A stretch of DNA of 64,000 bases from Alistipes sp. GTDB taxonomy: Bacteria > Bacteroidota > Bacteroidia > Bacteroidales > Rikenellaceae. Position 1 is the first letter of the stretch. Each line of letters starts with the position of its first letter. The notes under the pieces are model-generated. The model did not search any database and was not told the origin of the DNA. It saw nothing but the letters and a program-made list of their open reading frames with translations. The position numbers and the translations under genes are program-made. Shown here piece after piece: positions 9,888 through 20,400 of this stretch. The DNA lies in assembly GCA_022782405.1 (NCBI GenBank), contig JALFNK010000012.1:1-64000 (forward strand). The letters are read 5' to 3'.

Positions 9888-9966
9888 TAAGGTTCAAAGT
9901 TAGAGATAGGTTAGTATTTCTGATTGGACCGCGCCTATGAGTGCTTCCTCCACTCATAGGTTTTTT
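9888..9966 (+). ncRNA. Predicted DonS-like antisense sRNA to the susC leader
   Basis: The RNA would start 5-8 nt after the -7 box (about 9888) and end at the T-run after a perfect 10-bp hairpin (9934-9966), giving about 78-80 nt. It would be complementary to the susC 5' leader 13-91 nt upstream of the susC ATG. Cis-encoded antisense sRNAs of about this size repress susC-like genes in Bacteroides N-glycan (Don) loci (established knowledge). Promoter and terminator are seen directly; expression and function are inferred. Confidence 0.6.
9934..9966 (+). terminator. Perfect 10-bp stem terminator upstream of susC
   Basis: CCTATGAGTG (9934-9943), a 7-nt loop, CACTCATAGG (9951-9960) and then six T on the plus strand form a textbook intrinsic terminator. 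Read on the minus strand there is no U-run after the hairpin, so it does not obviously terminate fecR transcription. Its orientation fits the predicted antisense RNA. Confidence 0.75.
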
Positions 9967-10052
9967 ATATCAGAAACAAAAAATAGGATGTCTCGGTTTT
10001 TATTTCATAGGCGTATTTTCTATTATTAAATAAACATTTACAAAGAGTTACA

Positions 10053-11021
10053 TTATTTTATTCGGATGATATTTTCAATTTCGTCGTAGGTATATGTAAA
10101 GTTTGAGGACATTTGAAGCAGTTGCATAGCGTGGTTTATTCCGTCTGAAACTCGAATCTTGCAACTCTGATATTTGATGACAGGCAACTCCGAACGCTCG
10201 ATAATAATTTTCACGTCATAGTATCTTTCTAACTTTTCCACGATCTGATCAAAAGGCATTTTATTGAGAGTGATGATACCTTCCGGCCACCGATATTCAT
10301 CCGGATCTTCGATCGGAGCTATCTGCAAGTGTCCATTTTTGAGATTTACGACTGAATTTTCGTCCATTAATACCGATTCGTCGCTTAAATGTTTCACTAC
10401 AGCAACCTTTCCTCTAAATAATGCTGTAGAAAATAGATTTTTCGCCTCATCGGCAATAACATTGAAATGAGTCCCCAATACTTTTACATCGCAAGCAAAA
10501 GTTTCCACAATGAATGGGCGGTCTGCGTCTGACTTTACATCAAACATTGCTTCGCCATATAGTTGTATTCGCCGTTCTTTTCCTACAAATATCGAAGGAT
10601 ATACGATTCGACTGCCGGAGTTGAGATCGATGACAGAACCATCATTTAATGTAACTCGAATTTGTTTTCCCGAAGGGGCTTCAATCGTAGTTATTTGATT
10701 TGTCCATTCACTGACTCGATGAGCGAAAAGCACATAATTTATAGCGAAGCCGATTGCCAGCACTGCGGCTATCTTACTCGTAAATCGGATAATTTTTGAC
10801 AAAGTTAATAGCCGAATTGGGCTGGCCTTGCTCTGATCAGGTGATTCGAAAGCTGTGTACATTACTCCCAATACATATATATCATGAGCTTTCTTCATCA
10901 CTTTTTGATGTTCTTCAGGATTTTCATCCATCCATGCCTTAAGTCGAACGGTTTCTTCCTCGGTAAGTTGACCGGCGAAGAATCGAAACAACATGGCATC
11001 CGTAATTTGAGTCTGTGTCAT
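10053..11021 (-). CDS. FecR-family anti-sigma factor
   Basis: This 322-aa inner-membrane protein has a cytoplasmic N-terminal segment (about 1-85), one membrane segment (about 90-112), a periplasmic FecR domain (about 120-215) and a C-terminal DUF4974-type domain. It should hold the adjacent ECF sigma factor until the SusC STN domain signals that substrate is present. It is read towards susC with a 177-bp gap. The coding sequence is visibly more AT-rich than the enzyme genes. Its start codon lies 26 bp from the left copy of a 58-bp inverted repeat. Confidence 0.9.
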   Translation of the reverse strand: MTQTQITDAMLFRFFAGQLTEEETVRLKAWMDENPEEHQKVMKKAHDIYVLGVMYTAFESPDQSKASPIRLLTLSKIIRFTSKIAAVLAIGFAINYVLFAHRVSEWTNQITTIEAPSGKQIRVTLNDGSVIDLNSGSRIVYPSIFVGKERRIQLYGEAMFDVKSDADRPFIVETFACDVKVLGTHFNVIADEAKNLFSTALFRGKVAVVKHLSDESVLMDENSVVNLKNGHLQIAPIEDPDEYRWPEGIITLNKMPFDQIVEKLERYYDVKIIIERSELPVIKYQSCKIRVSDGINHAMQLLQMSSNFTYTYDEIENIIRIK

Positions 11022-11046
11022 TTTTTATTTGCTTCTATATATAAAA

Positions 11047-11104
11047 GCCACAACTCGACCACTTTCCCCCTAAATTGTATTCATTTTTTGCAAATAAATA
11101 TTTT
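11047..11104. repeat. 58-bp inverted repeat, left copy (pairs with 11885-11942)
   Basis: The reverse complement matches 11885-11942 at 54 of 58 positions, and all four mismatches are transitions. The core reads CTTTCCCCCTAAATTGTATTC on this strand. It lies just upstream of fecR, and with the right copy it encloses a segment carrying only the ECF sigma gene and its promoter. It may be a recombination site, a duplicated sigma-dependent promoter, or both. Confidence 0.9.
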
Positions 11105-11200
11105 TAATATATTATGGAAAATATTTACGAATGTAATATATTGTATATCAATGTGTTATATAAACATAGGCTAATATACTATTATCTCAAATAATTTTAA

Positions 11201-11208
11201 TATCTTTG
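11201..11208 (+). promoter_or_regulatory. -7 promoter element of the ECF sigma gene
   Basis: TATCTTTG matches the Bacteroides -7 consensus TAnnTTTG and ends 10 bp before the sigma start codon, which implies a very short leader. No TTTG is found at the expected -33 distance. It lies inside the segment bounded by the inverted repeats, so an inversion would move it together with the gene. Confidence 0.45.
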
Positions 11209-11218
11209 TATATATGAT

Positions 11219-11794
11219 ATGACAATGGACACTACGGCGTTATCACATCAAATGTTCGATCAGTTATTTCGGCAAAATAAGCGACAATTATTCATTGTCG
11301 CTTTCAGTTATGTTCGGGATGAAGATGTTGCGCAGGATATTGTAAACGACAGTTTTATGTCTATATGGGAACGTCGGGATAGTATAGAGCCTACTAACTT
11401 GAAAGCCTATCTTTACCGTGTTGTTAGAAATAATTGCCTTCACTATCGCCGAGACCAACAGATTGGGAGAGCTGTCTGTGAAAAGATCCGACAAAAAGAA
11501 GCTGGTTTGATGGAGTATTACACACGGACGATTGAAAGTTGCGATCCCAATGAATTGTTTACAAATGAAATTATCGCAATCTGCAAAGAACAGGTCCTGC
11601 AAATGCCGGATATAACCAAACAGGTATTTACTCTTAAAACAGAAGGCAGGAGTTATAAAGAGATTGCTGACATTTTGAATATCAGTACAAAAAAGGTCGA
11701 TAAGGAGTTGCAAAATGCTACAGTTAAGTTACGTTTGTCTCTTAAAGACTACTTGTCGGTTTTAGTTGTATTTTTTACTCTTCTCGGAAAATAA
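11219..11794 (+). CDS. ECF-type RNA polymerase sigma factor
   Basis: This 191-aa protein has a sigma70 region 2 (about 8-75, including AQDIVNDSFMSIWERR) and a region 4 HTH (about 120-175, including EGRSYKEIADILNISTKKVDKEL). Such sigma factors are released by a FecR protein to switch on the cognate susCD locus. It is transcribed divergently from fecR, whereas the usual order is sigma-fecR-susC on one strand. It has a hydrophobic C-terminal tail. ATG at 11219 is used, and Met-3 is also possible. The gene is AT-rich and flanked by inverted repeats. Confidence 0.93.
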   Translation: MTMDTTALSHQMFDQLFRQNKRQLFIVAFSYVRDEDVAQDIVNDSFMSIWERRDSIEPTNLKAYLYRVVRNNCLHYRRDQQIGRAVCEKIRQKEAGLMEYYTRTIESCDPNELFTNEIIAICKEQVLQMPDITKQVFTLKTEGRSYKEIADILNISTKKVDKELQNATVKLRLSLKDYLSVLVVFFTLLGK

Positions 11795-11884
11795 GTTTCT
11801 TGGTTTATCAAACATTAAACGCTTCATTTTTTTTATCTTAAATATTTTTCATTATTAATGTTTATAAGATTTCAATCTTTTTTC

Positions 11885-11942
11885 AAAATATTTATTTATA
11901 AAAAATGAATACAATTTAGGGGGAAAGTGATTGAGTTGTGGC
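11885..11942. repeat. 58-bp inverted repeat, right copy (pairs with 11047-11104)
   Basis: This is the plus-strand copy of the repeat, containing AATACAATTTAGGGGGAAAG. It ends 38 bp before the MFS start codon, so each copy lies upstream of an outward-facing gene (fecR on the left, the enzyme operon on the right). This arrangement would suit a shared ECF-type promoter as well as an inversion site. Confidence 0.9.
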
Positions 11943-11980
11943 TTATTATAATAGACAAGCTAACGACAGAAGTAATAACA

Positions 11981-13270
11981 ATGGCACTTTATTCTCCTCT
12001 CCGCTGGGTCCCCACACTTTATTTCGCGATGGGCCTGCCGTTCGTAGTCCTGAACATGGTATCGGCCGTATTGTTCAAGGACCTCGGCATCTCGGACGCC
12101 CAAATTGCGTTCTGGACGTCCTTGATCATGTGGCCGTGGACTATCAAATTCTTGTGGAGTCCTTTTCTGGAGTTGTATCGTACGAAGAAGTTCTGGGTCG
12201 TCGCGACCCAGTTGTTGAGCGGTGTACTGTTCGGTGTCGCGGCTTTGTCGCTTCACCTCCCGACGTTCTTCGCCGTCACGGTCGCGGTCTTTGCCGTGGT
12301 TGCTTTCAGCGGTGCCACGCATGATATCGCCGCCGACGGGGTCTATATGGCTGAACTTTCGACGGCGGATCAGGCGAAGTATATCGGGTGGCAGGGAGCG
12401 TTCTACAACTTGGCCAAACTGGTGGCCACGGGCGGCCTGGTGTGGCTGGCGGGTTGGCTCTACGAGGGCTTCTCGGCGGACGGTACGGCGACGTTCGACG
12501 CTTATGTTCGTTCGTGGACGGTTGTGCTGATGATCCTGTGCGCCACGCTCGTGGCTCTGGGGGCCTACCATTTGCGCGCACTTCCTTCGGGCGGCAGCGC
12601 TGCCGAACACCATTCGCTGCGGGAGGGCCTTTCGGGCCTGAAAGAGGTTATCGCGGCATTCTTCACGAAGAAACATATCGGATACTATATCGCCTTCATC
12701 ATCCTGTACCGGCTGGGCGAAGGCTTCGTGATGAAGATCGTGCCTCTGTTCCTCAAGGCGGATACCGCATCCGGGGGCTTGGGGCTTACGAACCAGCAGA
12801 TCGGCCTTTACTACGGGACGTTCGGTGCGGGATCCTTTTTGCTGGGTTCGCTGCTGGCGGGGTACTACATCGCCCGGCGGGGCCTTCGGCGTACGCTGTT
12901 CACGCTTTGCTGCATCTTCAACCTTCCGTTCGCGGTCTACGCCCTTTTGGCGTGGTTCCAGCCTTCGAGCATGTGGCTGGTGGGCGGCGGCATCGTGGTG
13001 GAGTACTTCGGCTACGGCTTCGGATTCGTGGGACTTACACTCTTCATGATGCAGCAAGTGGCTCCGGGGCGTCACCAGATGGCACACTACGCCTTCGCCT
13101 CGGGGATCATGAACCTCTCGGTGATGCTCACGGGCATGGCCTCGGGATTTTTGAGCGATCTGCTGAGCTACCGGTTCTTCTTCATCGCCGTGATGCTGGC
13201 CACCGTTCCGGCCTTCGTGATCACGAAGCTGGTTCCCTTTACCTATAACGATAAACCAAAAGATAAATAA
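11981..13270 (+). CDS. MFS transporter, AmpG-like, for Man-GlcNAc or related disaccharide
   Basis: This 429-aa protein has about 12 membrane segments and opens with a cytoplasmic MALYSPLRW segment before the first helix. It resembles MFS sugar transporters of the AmpG type. An upstream ATG at 11927 would begin inside the inverted repeat, so I chose 11981. GH130 follows after 1 bp. The arrangement (MFS, GH130) is that of known mannoside phosphorylase operons, so import of Man-beta-1,4-GlcNAc across the inner membrane is inferred. Confidence 0.85.
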   Translation: MALYSPLRWVPTLYFAMGLPFVVLNMVSAVLFKDLGISDAQIAFWTSLIMWPWTIKFLWSPFLELYRTKKFWVVATQLLSGVLFGVAALSLHLPTFFAVTVAVFAVVAFSGATHDIAADGVYMAELSTADQAKYIGWQGAFYNLAKLVATGGLVWLAGWLYEGFSADGTATFDAYVRSWTVVLMILCATLVALGAYHLRALPSGGSAAEHHSLREGLSGLKEVIAAFFTKKHIGYYIAFIILYRLGEGFVMKIVPLFLKADTASGGLGLTNQQIGLYYGTFGAGSFLLGSLLAGYYIARRGLRRTLFTLCCIFNLPFAVYALLAWFQPSSMWLVGGGIVVEYFGYGFGFVGLTLFMMQQVAPGRHQMAHYAFASGIMNLSVMLTGMASGFLSDLLSYRFFFIAVMLATVPAFVITKLVPFTYNDKPKDK

Positions 13271-13271
13271 T

Positions 13272-14279
13272 ATGAACAAGTTGAAAATAGCAGGCACAGC
13301 CCTGCCCGATATGCCGTGGGAGGACCGCCCCGCGGGGAGTAAAGAGGTTTTGTGGCGTTACACGCAGAACCCGATTATCGGGCGCGATGCGCTGTCGACT
13401 TCGAACTCGATCTTCAACTCGGCGGTGGTACCGTTTAAAAAAGGCAAGTATAACTATGCAGGTGTTTTCCGCTGCGACGATACCAACCGCCGAATGCGCA
13501 TCCATGTAGGGTTCTCGGTCGATGGCCTGAAATGGGACATCGCCGAGGAGGATTTCAGGTTGACGGGCGGCGATGCTGAAATAGGCCAGTGGGTTTATGG
13601 CTATGACCCGCGTGTGGCAAAGATCGAGGATAAATACTACGTTACGTGGTGCAACGGCTACCACGGCCCGACGATCGGCATCGCGTGGACGGATGATTTC
13701 GAGACCTTCCACCAGTTGGAGAACGCCTTTATCCCGTTCAACCGCAACGGGGTGCTTTTCCCACGCAAGATCGGCGGGAAGTTCGCCATGCTCTCGCGTC
13801 CGAGCGACAACGGCCATACGGCTTTCGGGGACATCTTCTACTCGGAGAGCCCCGACATGGAGTTCTGGGGTCGCCACCGCCATGTGATGTCGCCCGCGGC
13901 GTTCGAAGTGTCGGCGTGGCAGTGCATGAAGATCGGTGCGGGCCCCGTTCCGATTGAGACTTCGGAGGGCTGGCTGCTGTTCTACCACGGTGTTCTTCGC
14001 TCGTGCAACGGCTATGTCTACGCCTTCGGCTCGGCGCTGCTGGATTTGGACGAGCCGTGGAAGGTCGCGGCGCGCAGCGGTCCTTACCTGATCTCCCCGC
14101 GTGAACAGTACGAATGTATGGGGGACGTTCCAAACGTGACGTTCCCGTGCGCTGCGCTGCACGACCCTGCGACGGGGCGCGTGGCTGTTTATTACGGCTG
14201 TGCCGACACGGTTACGGGCCTTGCATTCGGCTATATCCCGGAGATCATCGAATTCACGAAGAAAAACAACATCCTGTGA
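13272..14279 (+). CDS. GH130 beta-1,4-mannoside phosphorylase (Man-GlcNAc type)
   Basis: This 335-aa protein has no signal peptide and is therefore cytosolic. It has the five-bladed GH130 fold, with the GYDPRV segment that carries the general-acid Asp, the RNGVLFPRK strand and the [15 protein letters not shown] segment typical of the family. GH130 enzymes phosphorolyse beta-1,4-mannosides. In an N-glycan locus the expected reaction is Man-beta-1,4-GlcNAc plus phosphate to Man-1-P plus GlcNAc. It is tightly linked to the MFS gene and overlaps the next gene by 4 bp. Mannosyl-glucose phosphorylase is the main alternative. Confidence 0.9.
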   Translation: MNKLKIAGTALPDMPWEDRPAGSKEVLWRYTQNPIIGRDALSTSNSIFNSAVVPFKKGKYNYAGVFRCDDTNRRMRIHVGFSVDGLKWDIAEEDFRLTGGDAEIGQWVYGYDPRVAKIEDKYYVTWCNGYHGPTIGIAWTDDFETFHQLENAFIPFNRNGVLFPRKIGGKFAMLSRPSDNGHTAFGDIFYSESPDMEFWGRHRHVMSPAAFEVSAWQCMKIGAGPVPIETSEGWLLFYHGVLRSCNGYVYAFGSALLDLDEPWKVAARSGPYLISPREQYECMGDVPNVTFPCAALHDPATGRVAVYYGCADTVTGLAFGYIPEIIEFTKKNNIL

Positions 14280-15244
14280 GACCGCTTCGATTCACGCCGC
14301 AACTCAAATCCCTGATCTGGGGCGGCGAAAAGATCGCGCCCTACAAGGGCATCCGCACCGGAGGGCGGAATATCGGCGAGAGCTGGGAGCTGTCGGGCGT
14401 CGCGGGCAACGAGTCCGTTGTCGCTGAGGGCGAATATGCGGGTCGGACGCTCCCGGAGCTTATCGCCCGCTTCCGCGGCGAGCTGGTCGGCGAAGCCGTC
14501 TACGAACGTCATGGAACGGAATTCCCCCTGCTGGTGAAGTTCATCGACGCCCGTCAGGACCTCTCGATCCAGGTACACCCCGACGACCAACTGGCATGGA
14601 CGCGCCACAAGAGCAACGGCAAGACCGAGATGTGGTACGTCGTGGCCGCAGATGAGGGGGCGCACCTGAAATCGGGTTTCTCGCAACAGCTCACTCCTGC
14701 GGAGTATGAACGCATGGTCGCCGACCATACGCTGACCGATGCCCTGTGCGACTATCCCGTCACTGCGGGCGACCTGTTCTTCCTGCCGGCGGGACGTGTG
14801 CATGCCATCTGCGCCGGGACGTTCGTGGCGGAGATCCAGCAGACCTCGGACATCACCTACCGCATCTACGACTACGGCCGCACGGGGGCGGACGGGAAAC
14901 CCCGCGAGCTGCATACCGAACTGGCGAAGGATGCCATCGACTACACCGTGCTGCCCGACTACCGCTCGCATTATGTCGCCGGGAAGAACCGGGAGGTGCC
15001 GCTCGTGTCGTGCCCCTATTTTGTAACATCGCTTTACGATCTCGACCGGGCATTTGTCCGGGATCTTTCGGAACTCGACTCTTTCCTGATCGTCATGTGT
15101 CTGGAAGGGAACGGCGTGCTCTGCGACGACGAGGGGGACGAAGTCCCCCTCCGTCGCGGCGAGACGCTGCTTGTCCCGGCTTCGACACGCAGCGTGCAGT
15201 TCGTCCCCGACCCGAGTCTCAAACTGCTGACCAGCCACCTGTGA
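14276..15244 (+). CDS. manA: Mannose-6-phosphate isomerase, class I
   Basis: This 322-aa protein converts mannose-6-P to fructose-6-P. Zn-site motifs are visible: [19 protein letters not shown], and the [17 protein letters not shown] segment with the catalytic TYRIYDYGR loop. I chose a GTG start at 14276, which overlaps the GH130 stop (GTGA) and gives the usual Bacteroidetes length. Its place after GH130 ties mannose released from glycans to central metabolism. Confidence 0.92.
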   Translation: MRPLRFTPQLKSLIWGGEKIAPYKGIRTGGRNIGESWELSGVAGNESVVAEGEYAGRTLPELIARFRGELVGEAVYERHGTEFPLLVKFIDARQDLSIQVHPDDQLAWTRHKSNGKTEMWYVVAADEGAHLKSGFSQQLTPAEYERMVADHTLTDALCDYPVTAGDLFFLPAGRVHAICAGTFVAEIQQTSDITYRIYDYGRTGADGKPRELHTELAKDAIDYTVLPDYRSHYVAGKNREVPLVSCPYFVTSLYDLDRAFVRDLSELDSFLIVMCLEGNGVLCDDEGDEVPLRRGETLLVPASTRSVQFVPDPSLKLLTSHL

Positions 15245-15246
15245 CC

Positions 15247-17487
15247 ATGCGAAAAGGAATCATAACAGCGCTCGCCGCAGCCGTTTTCGGCGCTGCGGCT
15301 TCGGCGCAGACCCCTGCCGATAAGGTCGACCCGTTTATCGGGACGACCAACTTCGGGACTACGAACCCGGGAGCCGTCACTCCGCACGGAATGATGTCGG
15401 TGGTTCCGTTCAACGTGATGGGTTCTGCGGAGAACCTCTACGACAAGGACGCGCGGTGGTGGTCTACGCCTTACGAGTACCATAACAAGTTCTTCACGGG
15501 CTTCGCGCATGGGGCGTTGAGCGGCGTGGGGTGTCCGGATATGGGGTCGCTGCTGACGATGGCGACGACCGGGCCGCTCAAGGTGGACTACCGGGAGTAC
15601 GGCACGGCTTATAGCGGCGAAAAGGCGTCGCCGGGCTATTACGCTGCGACGCTCGACCGGTACGGCATCCGCGCCGAGGCCACGGCCACGGCGCGCACCT
15701 CGGCCGAACGGTATACGTTTCCTGTCGGACAAGGACATATCCTGCTCAATCTGGGCGAGGGCCTTACGAACGAAAGCGGCGCGATGGTGCGCCGTGTGAG
15801 CGCCACGGAGATCGAGGGTATGAAACTGCTGGGGACGTTCTGCTACAATCCGCAGAAGGTGTTTCCGGTCTATTTCGTCCTGCGGGTTTCGAAAACCCCG
15901 TCGGCTTCGGGCTACTGGAAGAAACAACGCCCGATGACGGGCGTGGAGGCCGAGTGGACGCCCGACAACGGCAAATACAAACTCTATACGGAATACGGCC
16001 GCGAGTTGGCGGGCGACGATGTGGGCTACTGGTTTACGTTCGACGATCTGCAAGAAGGCGAGCAGGTCGAGGTGCGCATGGGCATTTCCTACGTCAGTAC
16101 GGAGAACGCGCGCAAAAACCTCGATGCCGAGCAACCCGCGGGCACGACGTTCGACGCGATCCGCACGGCGGCCCGGGAGCAGTGGGACAAGGATCTGGGG
16201 CGCATCCGCGTCGAGGGCGGCACGAAAGAGCAGCAGACGGTGTTCTACACGGCGCTCTACCATGCGCTGATCCACCCGAATCTCTTGAGCGACGTCAACG
16301 GCGAATACCCGCTCATGGAGCGCGCGGGCACGGGCCTAACTGAGGGCGAGCGCTATACGGTCTTCTCGCTGTGGGATACCTACCGCAACCTGCACCAGCT
16401 CATGACGCTGGTCTACCCCGAACGTCAGCGCGAAATGCTGCGCTCGATGGTTGCGATGTACGACGAGTGGGGCTGGCTGCCCAAATGGGAGTTGTACGGC
16501 CGCGAGACCTTCACCATGGAGGGCGATCCGTCGATTCCCGTCCTGGTGGACAGTTGGATGAAGGGCCTGCGCGACTTCGACGTGGAGAAGGCCTACGAGG
16601 CCATGCGCAAGTCGGCCACGACGCCCGGTGCACAAAATCGGATGCGTCCCGACATCGACCCCTACGTCGAGCGGGGTTATGTGCCGCTGGGCTTCTATGC
16701 CGGGGACCTCTCGGGCGACAACTCCGTGTCGCATGCGCTGGAGTATTACATCGCGGATCATGCGCTGTCTCTTCTGGCCGATTCGCTGGGCAAACACGAC
16801 GACGCGAAACTCTTCCGCGAACGCTCGCTGGGATACCGCCACTATTACAGCCCGGAATCCGGAACCTTCCGGCCGATTACCAAGGAGGGCGAATTCCTGA
16901 CGCCCTTCGATCCGCAGCAGGGCGCGAACTTCGAGGCCGTGCCGGGCTTCCACGAGGGCTCGGCCTGGAACTATACGTTCTATGTGCCGCACGATGTCGA
17001 GGGGCTGGCCGAGTTGATGGGCGGTAAACGCAAATTCGTCGAGAAGCTCCAACGGGTCTTCGACGAGGGACTGTACGATCCGGCCAACGAACCCGACATC
17101 GCCTATGCGTATCTTTTCAGCTATTTCAGGGGCGAGCAGTGGCGCACGCAGCTTCAGACGCAGCGTCTTCTGGCCGAATACTTCACCACCGCGCCGGACG
17201 GCATTCCCGGTAACGACGACACGGGAACCATGTCGGCCTGGGCGGTGTTCACCATGCTGGGCCTCTATCCCGATTGCCCGGGCGAGCCGTTCTACACGCT
17301 CACGGCCCCGACTTTCGACCGCGCGGAGATCGACACCGACCGGGGAACTCTTCTAATCGAGAAACGCGGCGAGGGAACGATTCGCCGCATGACGCTGGGC
17401 GGAAAGCCGCTTGCGAAATACCGCATCGGTCACGACGAGCTGCTCCGCGGCGGACAACTGACTTTTGAACTTCAAAACAAGCGATAG
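15247..17487 (+). CDS. GH92 exo-alpha-mannosidase (secreted, periplasmic)
   Basis: This 746-aa protein has a Sec signal peptide cleaved around ASAQ (about residue 21) and no lipobox, so it is probably periplasmic. It has the GH92 two-domain layout with the family motifs WDTYR, FHEGSAWNYTF (general-acid Glu region) and GNDDTGTMSAW (base Asp region, calcium-dependent). The loop that reads GNEPSHH in the next gene is ANEPDIAY here, which suggests a different linkage preference. It starts 2 bp after manA. It should trim alpha-mannose from high-mannose glycans. Confidence 0.92.
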   Translation: MRKGIITALAAAVFGAAASAQTPADKVDPFIGTTNFGTTNPGAVTPHGMMSVVPFNVMGSAENLYDKDARWWSTPYEYHNKFFTGFAHGALSGVGCPDMGSLLTMATTGPLKVDYREYGTAYSGEKASPGYYAATLDRYGIRAEATATARTSAERYTFPVGQGHILLNLGEGLTNESGAMVRRVSATEIEGMKLLGTFCYNPQKVFPVYFVLRVSKTPSASGYWKKQRPMTGVEAEWTPDNGKYKLYTEYGRELAGDDVGYWFTFDDLQEGEQVEVRMGISYVSTENARKNLDAEQPAGTTFDAIRTAAREQWDKDLGRIRVEGGTKEQQTVFYTALYHALIHPNLLSDVNGEYPLMERAGTGLTEGERYTVFSLWDTYRNLHQLMTLVYPERQREMLRSMVAMYDEWGWLPKWELYGRETFTMEGDPSIPVLVDSWMKGLRDFDVEKAYEAMRKSATTPGAQNRMRPDIDPYVERGYVPLGFYAGDLSGDNSVSHALEYYIADHALSLLADSLGKHDDAKLFRERSLGYRHYYSPESGTFRPITKEGEFLTPFDPQQGANFEAVPGFHEGSAWNYTFYVPHDVEGLAELMGGKRKFVEKLQRVFDEGLYDPANEPDIAYAYLFSYFRGEQWRTQLQTQRLLAEYFTTAPDGIPGNDDTGTMSAWAVFTMLGLYPDCPGEPFYTLTAPTFDRAEIDTDRGTLLIEKRGEGTIRRMTLGGKPLAKYRIGHDELLRGGQLTFELQNKR

Positions 17488-20400
17488 ATGAATATCACAC
17501 AACTACTGACCGCAGCGGGGCTGCTGCTGACAGCCTGCGCGCAGCCTGCCGCCGAGGAGAATTACACGCGCTTCGTAGATCCGAAGATCGGTACGGGCGG
17601 CCACGGGCACGTCTTCGTGGGTGCGAACGTGCCGTTCGGCATGGTGCAGGTGGGCCCTACGAGCATCCCGCAGGCGTGGGACTGGACTTCGGGCTACCAC
17701 GCGAGCGATTCCACGGTAATCGGCTTCTCGCATACGCACCTCTCCGGCACGGGCATCGGGGACCTGTTCGACATCACCGTCATGCCCGTTACGGGCGAGG
17801 TGACCTATGCCCGCGGGGAGGAGAAAGACCCTGCTTCGGGGATGTGGTCCTACGCCGATCGGACAAAAGAGATCACGAAGCCGGGCTACTACTCGGTGCC
17901 GCTGACAAGGTACGGCATCACGGCCGAAATGACCGCCACGGAACGTGTGGGGCTGCATCGCTATACCTTCCCGGCGTCGGACGCCGCGGCCGTAGTCTTC
18001 GATCTGGAGAACGGCGGCTGCTGGGACAAGGCCACCCAAACACATCTGGAGAAGGAGGGCGATAGCCGCATTACGGGCTGGCGTTACTCGACGGGCTGGG
18101 CCAAGGATCAGCGGGTCTATTTCGTGGCGGAGTTCTCGAAACCCTTTGCGAAATTCGAAACCGTCGGGGACAAATATGCCCGGGCGTCGTTCGCAACGAC
18201 TGACGGCGAACAGGTGTTGCTGAAAGTAGCCCTTTCGCCCGTGAGCATCGAGGGTGCCAAGGCGAATCTCGTGGCGGAACTCCCCGGCTGGGATTTCGAC
18301 GCCACGGTAAAAGCCGCCGACGCGAAATGGAACGCCGAACTGTCGAAGGTGAAGGTCACGACGACGGACGAGGCGGCGAAACGGATTTTCTACACGGCCC
18401 TCTACCACACGATGGTGGCTCCGTCGCTCTTCTGCGATGTGAACGGCGACTACTACGGTTCGGACCATGAAATCCATCGCAACGCCGACTTTACGAACTA
18501 CACGACCTTTTCGCTCTGGGATACCTACCGGGCTGCGATGCCGCTGATGACGATTCTCCACCCGGAGAAGATGCCCGACATCATCCGGACGATGCTGGCA
18601 ATCGCCGACGAGCAGGGACGGCTCCCAGTGTGGCATCTGTGGGGCAACGAGACCGACTGTATGGTGGGCAATCCGGGTATCCCGGTCGTTGCGGACGCCC
18701 TCGTGAAGGGCATCGAAGGTTTCGACCGGGAAAAGGCTTTCGAAGCCATTAAAAAGACGGCGATGAACCCCGACCGCGGCAACGGCCTGCGGATGCAGTA
18801 CGGCTATATCCCGTGCGACCTCTTTAACGAAGCGGTGGCCTACGACATGGAATATGCTTTGGCCGACGGCGCCGCAGCCCGGGCCGCCGAAGTGCTGGGC
18901 CGTATGGAGGATGCGAAGTTCTTCGAGGAACGCAGCCATTCGTACCGTAACTATTTCGACCCCTCGACACGCTTTATGCGGGGCCGCGACTCGCGGAAAG
19001 GCTGGCGCACGCCCTTCGATCCCTTCCACTCGACGCACCGCGCCGACGACTACTGCGAGGGCAACGCCTGGCAATATACATGGCTGGCGCCGCACGACGT
19101 CGAAGGCTTGCAGGGGTGCTTCGGCTCGCGCGCGAAGCTGATCGAGAAACTGGATTCCCTTTTTATCGTCAGCCCGGTGATTCAGGGCGGTAATACCTCG
19201 CCCGATATTTCGGGACTTATCGGCCAATATGCTCACGGCAACGAACCGAGCCATCACATTCTCTACCTCTACACGATGCTGGGGCAGCCGTGGAAGACGG
19301 CGGATAAAGTAAGGGAGGTGCTCACAACACTCTACCACGACGCGCCCGACGGACTTTCGGGCAACGAGGATGTGGGGCAGATGTCGGCGTGGTACATTCT
19401 CTCGTCGCTGGGTATGTACGAGGCGGAGCCGGCCGGTGGTCGCTACTGGTTCGGCTCGCCGCTGTTCGACAGGGCCGAGCTGAAAGTCGAAGGCGGTGTG
19501 TTCACGATCACGGCCGAGAACAACTCCGCCGAGAACAAATACATCCAGCGCGTATGGCTCGACGGACAGCTCTATACGAAGCCGTGGATCGCACATGCCG
19601 ACGTCGTGCGGGGCGGGGAGCTGCGCTTCGAAATGGGTGCCGAACCGAAGGTGTGGTACTGTCCCCAGGAACCGGAGGCGTATGCCGACCAGCGGCCGGA
19701 AAAGCGGCTTTTCACCTCCGAGGCCGTCGAAGCCGAAATCGGGCGCGTCAGCGCACAGCTGACCAACGACCGCATCCGGTGGATGTTCCGCAACTGTTTC
19801 CCCAATACGCTCGACACCACGGTGCACTATCGTGAGGACGAGGACGGCAACCCCGATACATATGTCTATACGGGCGACATTCCGGCCATGTGGCTGCGCG
19901 ACTCGGGTGCGCAGGTGTGGCCCTACGTGCAGCTGTGCGGTAACGATGTGCCGTTGCGGCGGATGATCGCCGGCGTGATCCGCCGTCAGTTCAAGCTCAT
20001 CAACATCGACCCGTATGCCAATGCGTTCAACGACGGTCCGACCGGAGCGGGCGAGGATGCGGAATTCTATCCCCAGAACCCCTGGGTGTTCGAACGCAAA
20101 TGGGAGATCGATTCGCACTGCTATCCCATTCGTCTGGCGCATCACTACTGGAAGACTACGGGCGATGTGTCGGTTTTCGATGCGGAGTGGGTCGCAGCCA
20201 TGCGCAATATCATCAAGACGCTCCGGGAACAGCAGCGCAAAGAGGGCCCCGGACCGTACACGTTCCTCCGCACGACCGATCGTCAGTTGGACACCAAGTG
20301 CTGCGTGGGACGCGGCAATCCGGTGAACCCCGTGGGGCTGATCGCCTCGGCATTCCGTCCCTCGGACGATGCCACGACGTTCGAGTTTCTCGTGCCGTCG

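Noticed and set aside
10950..11950. Insertion-sequence remnant around the sigma gene
   Set aside because: The inverted repeats could look like transposon ends, but no transposase is present, only a sigma factor, and no target-site duplication was evident outside the repeats.
14746..15246. Long N-terminal extension of the first GH92 gene
   Set aside because: It lies over manA in another frame; a proper signal peptide begins at 15247.
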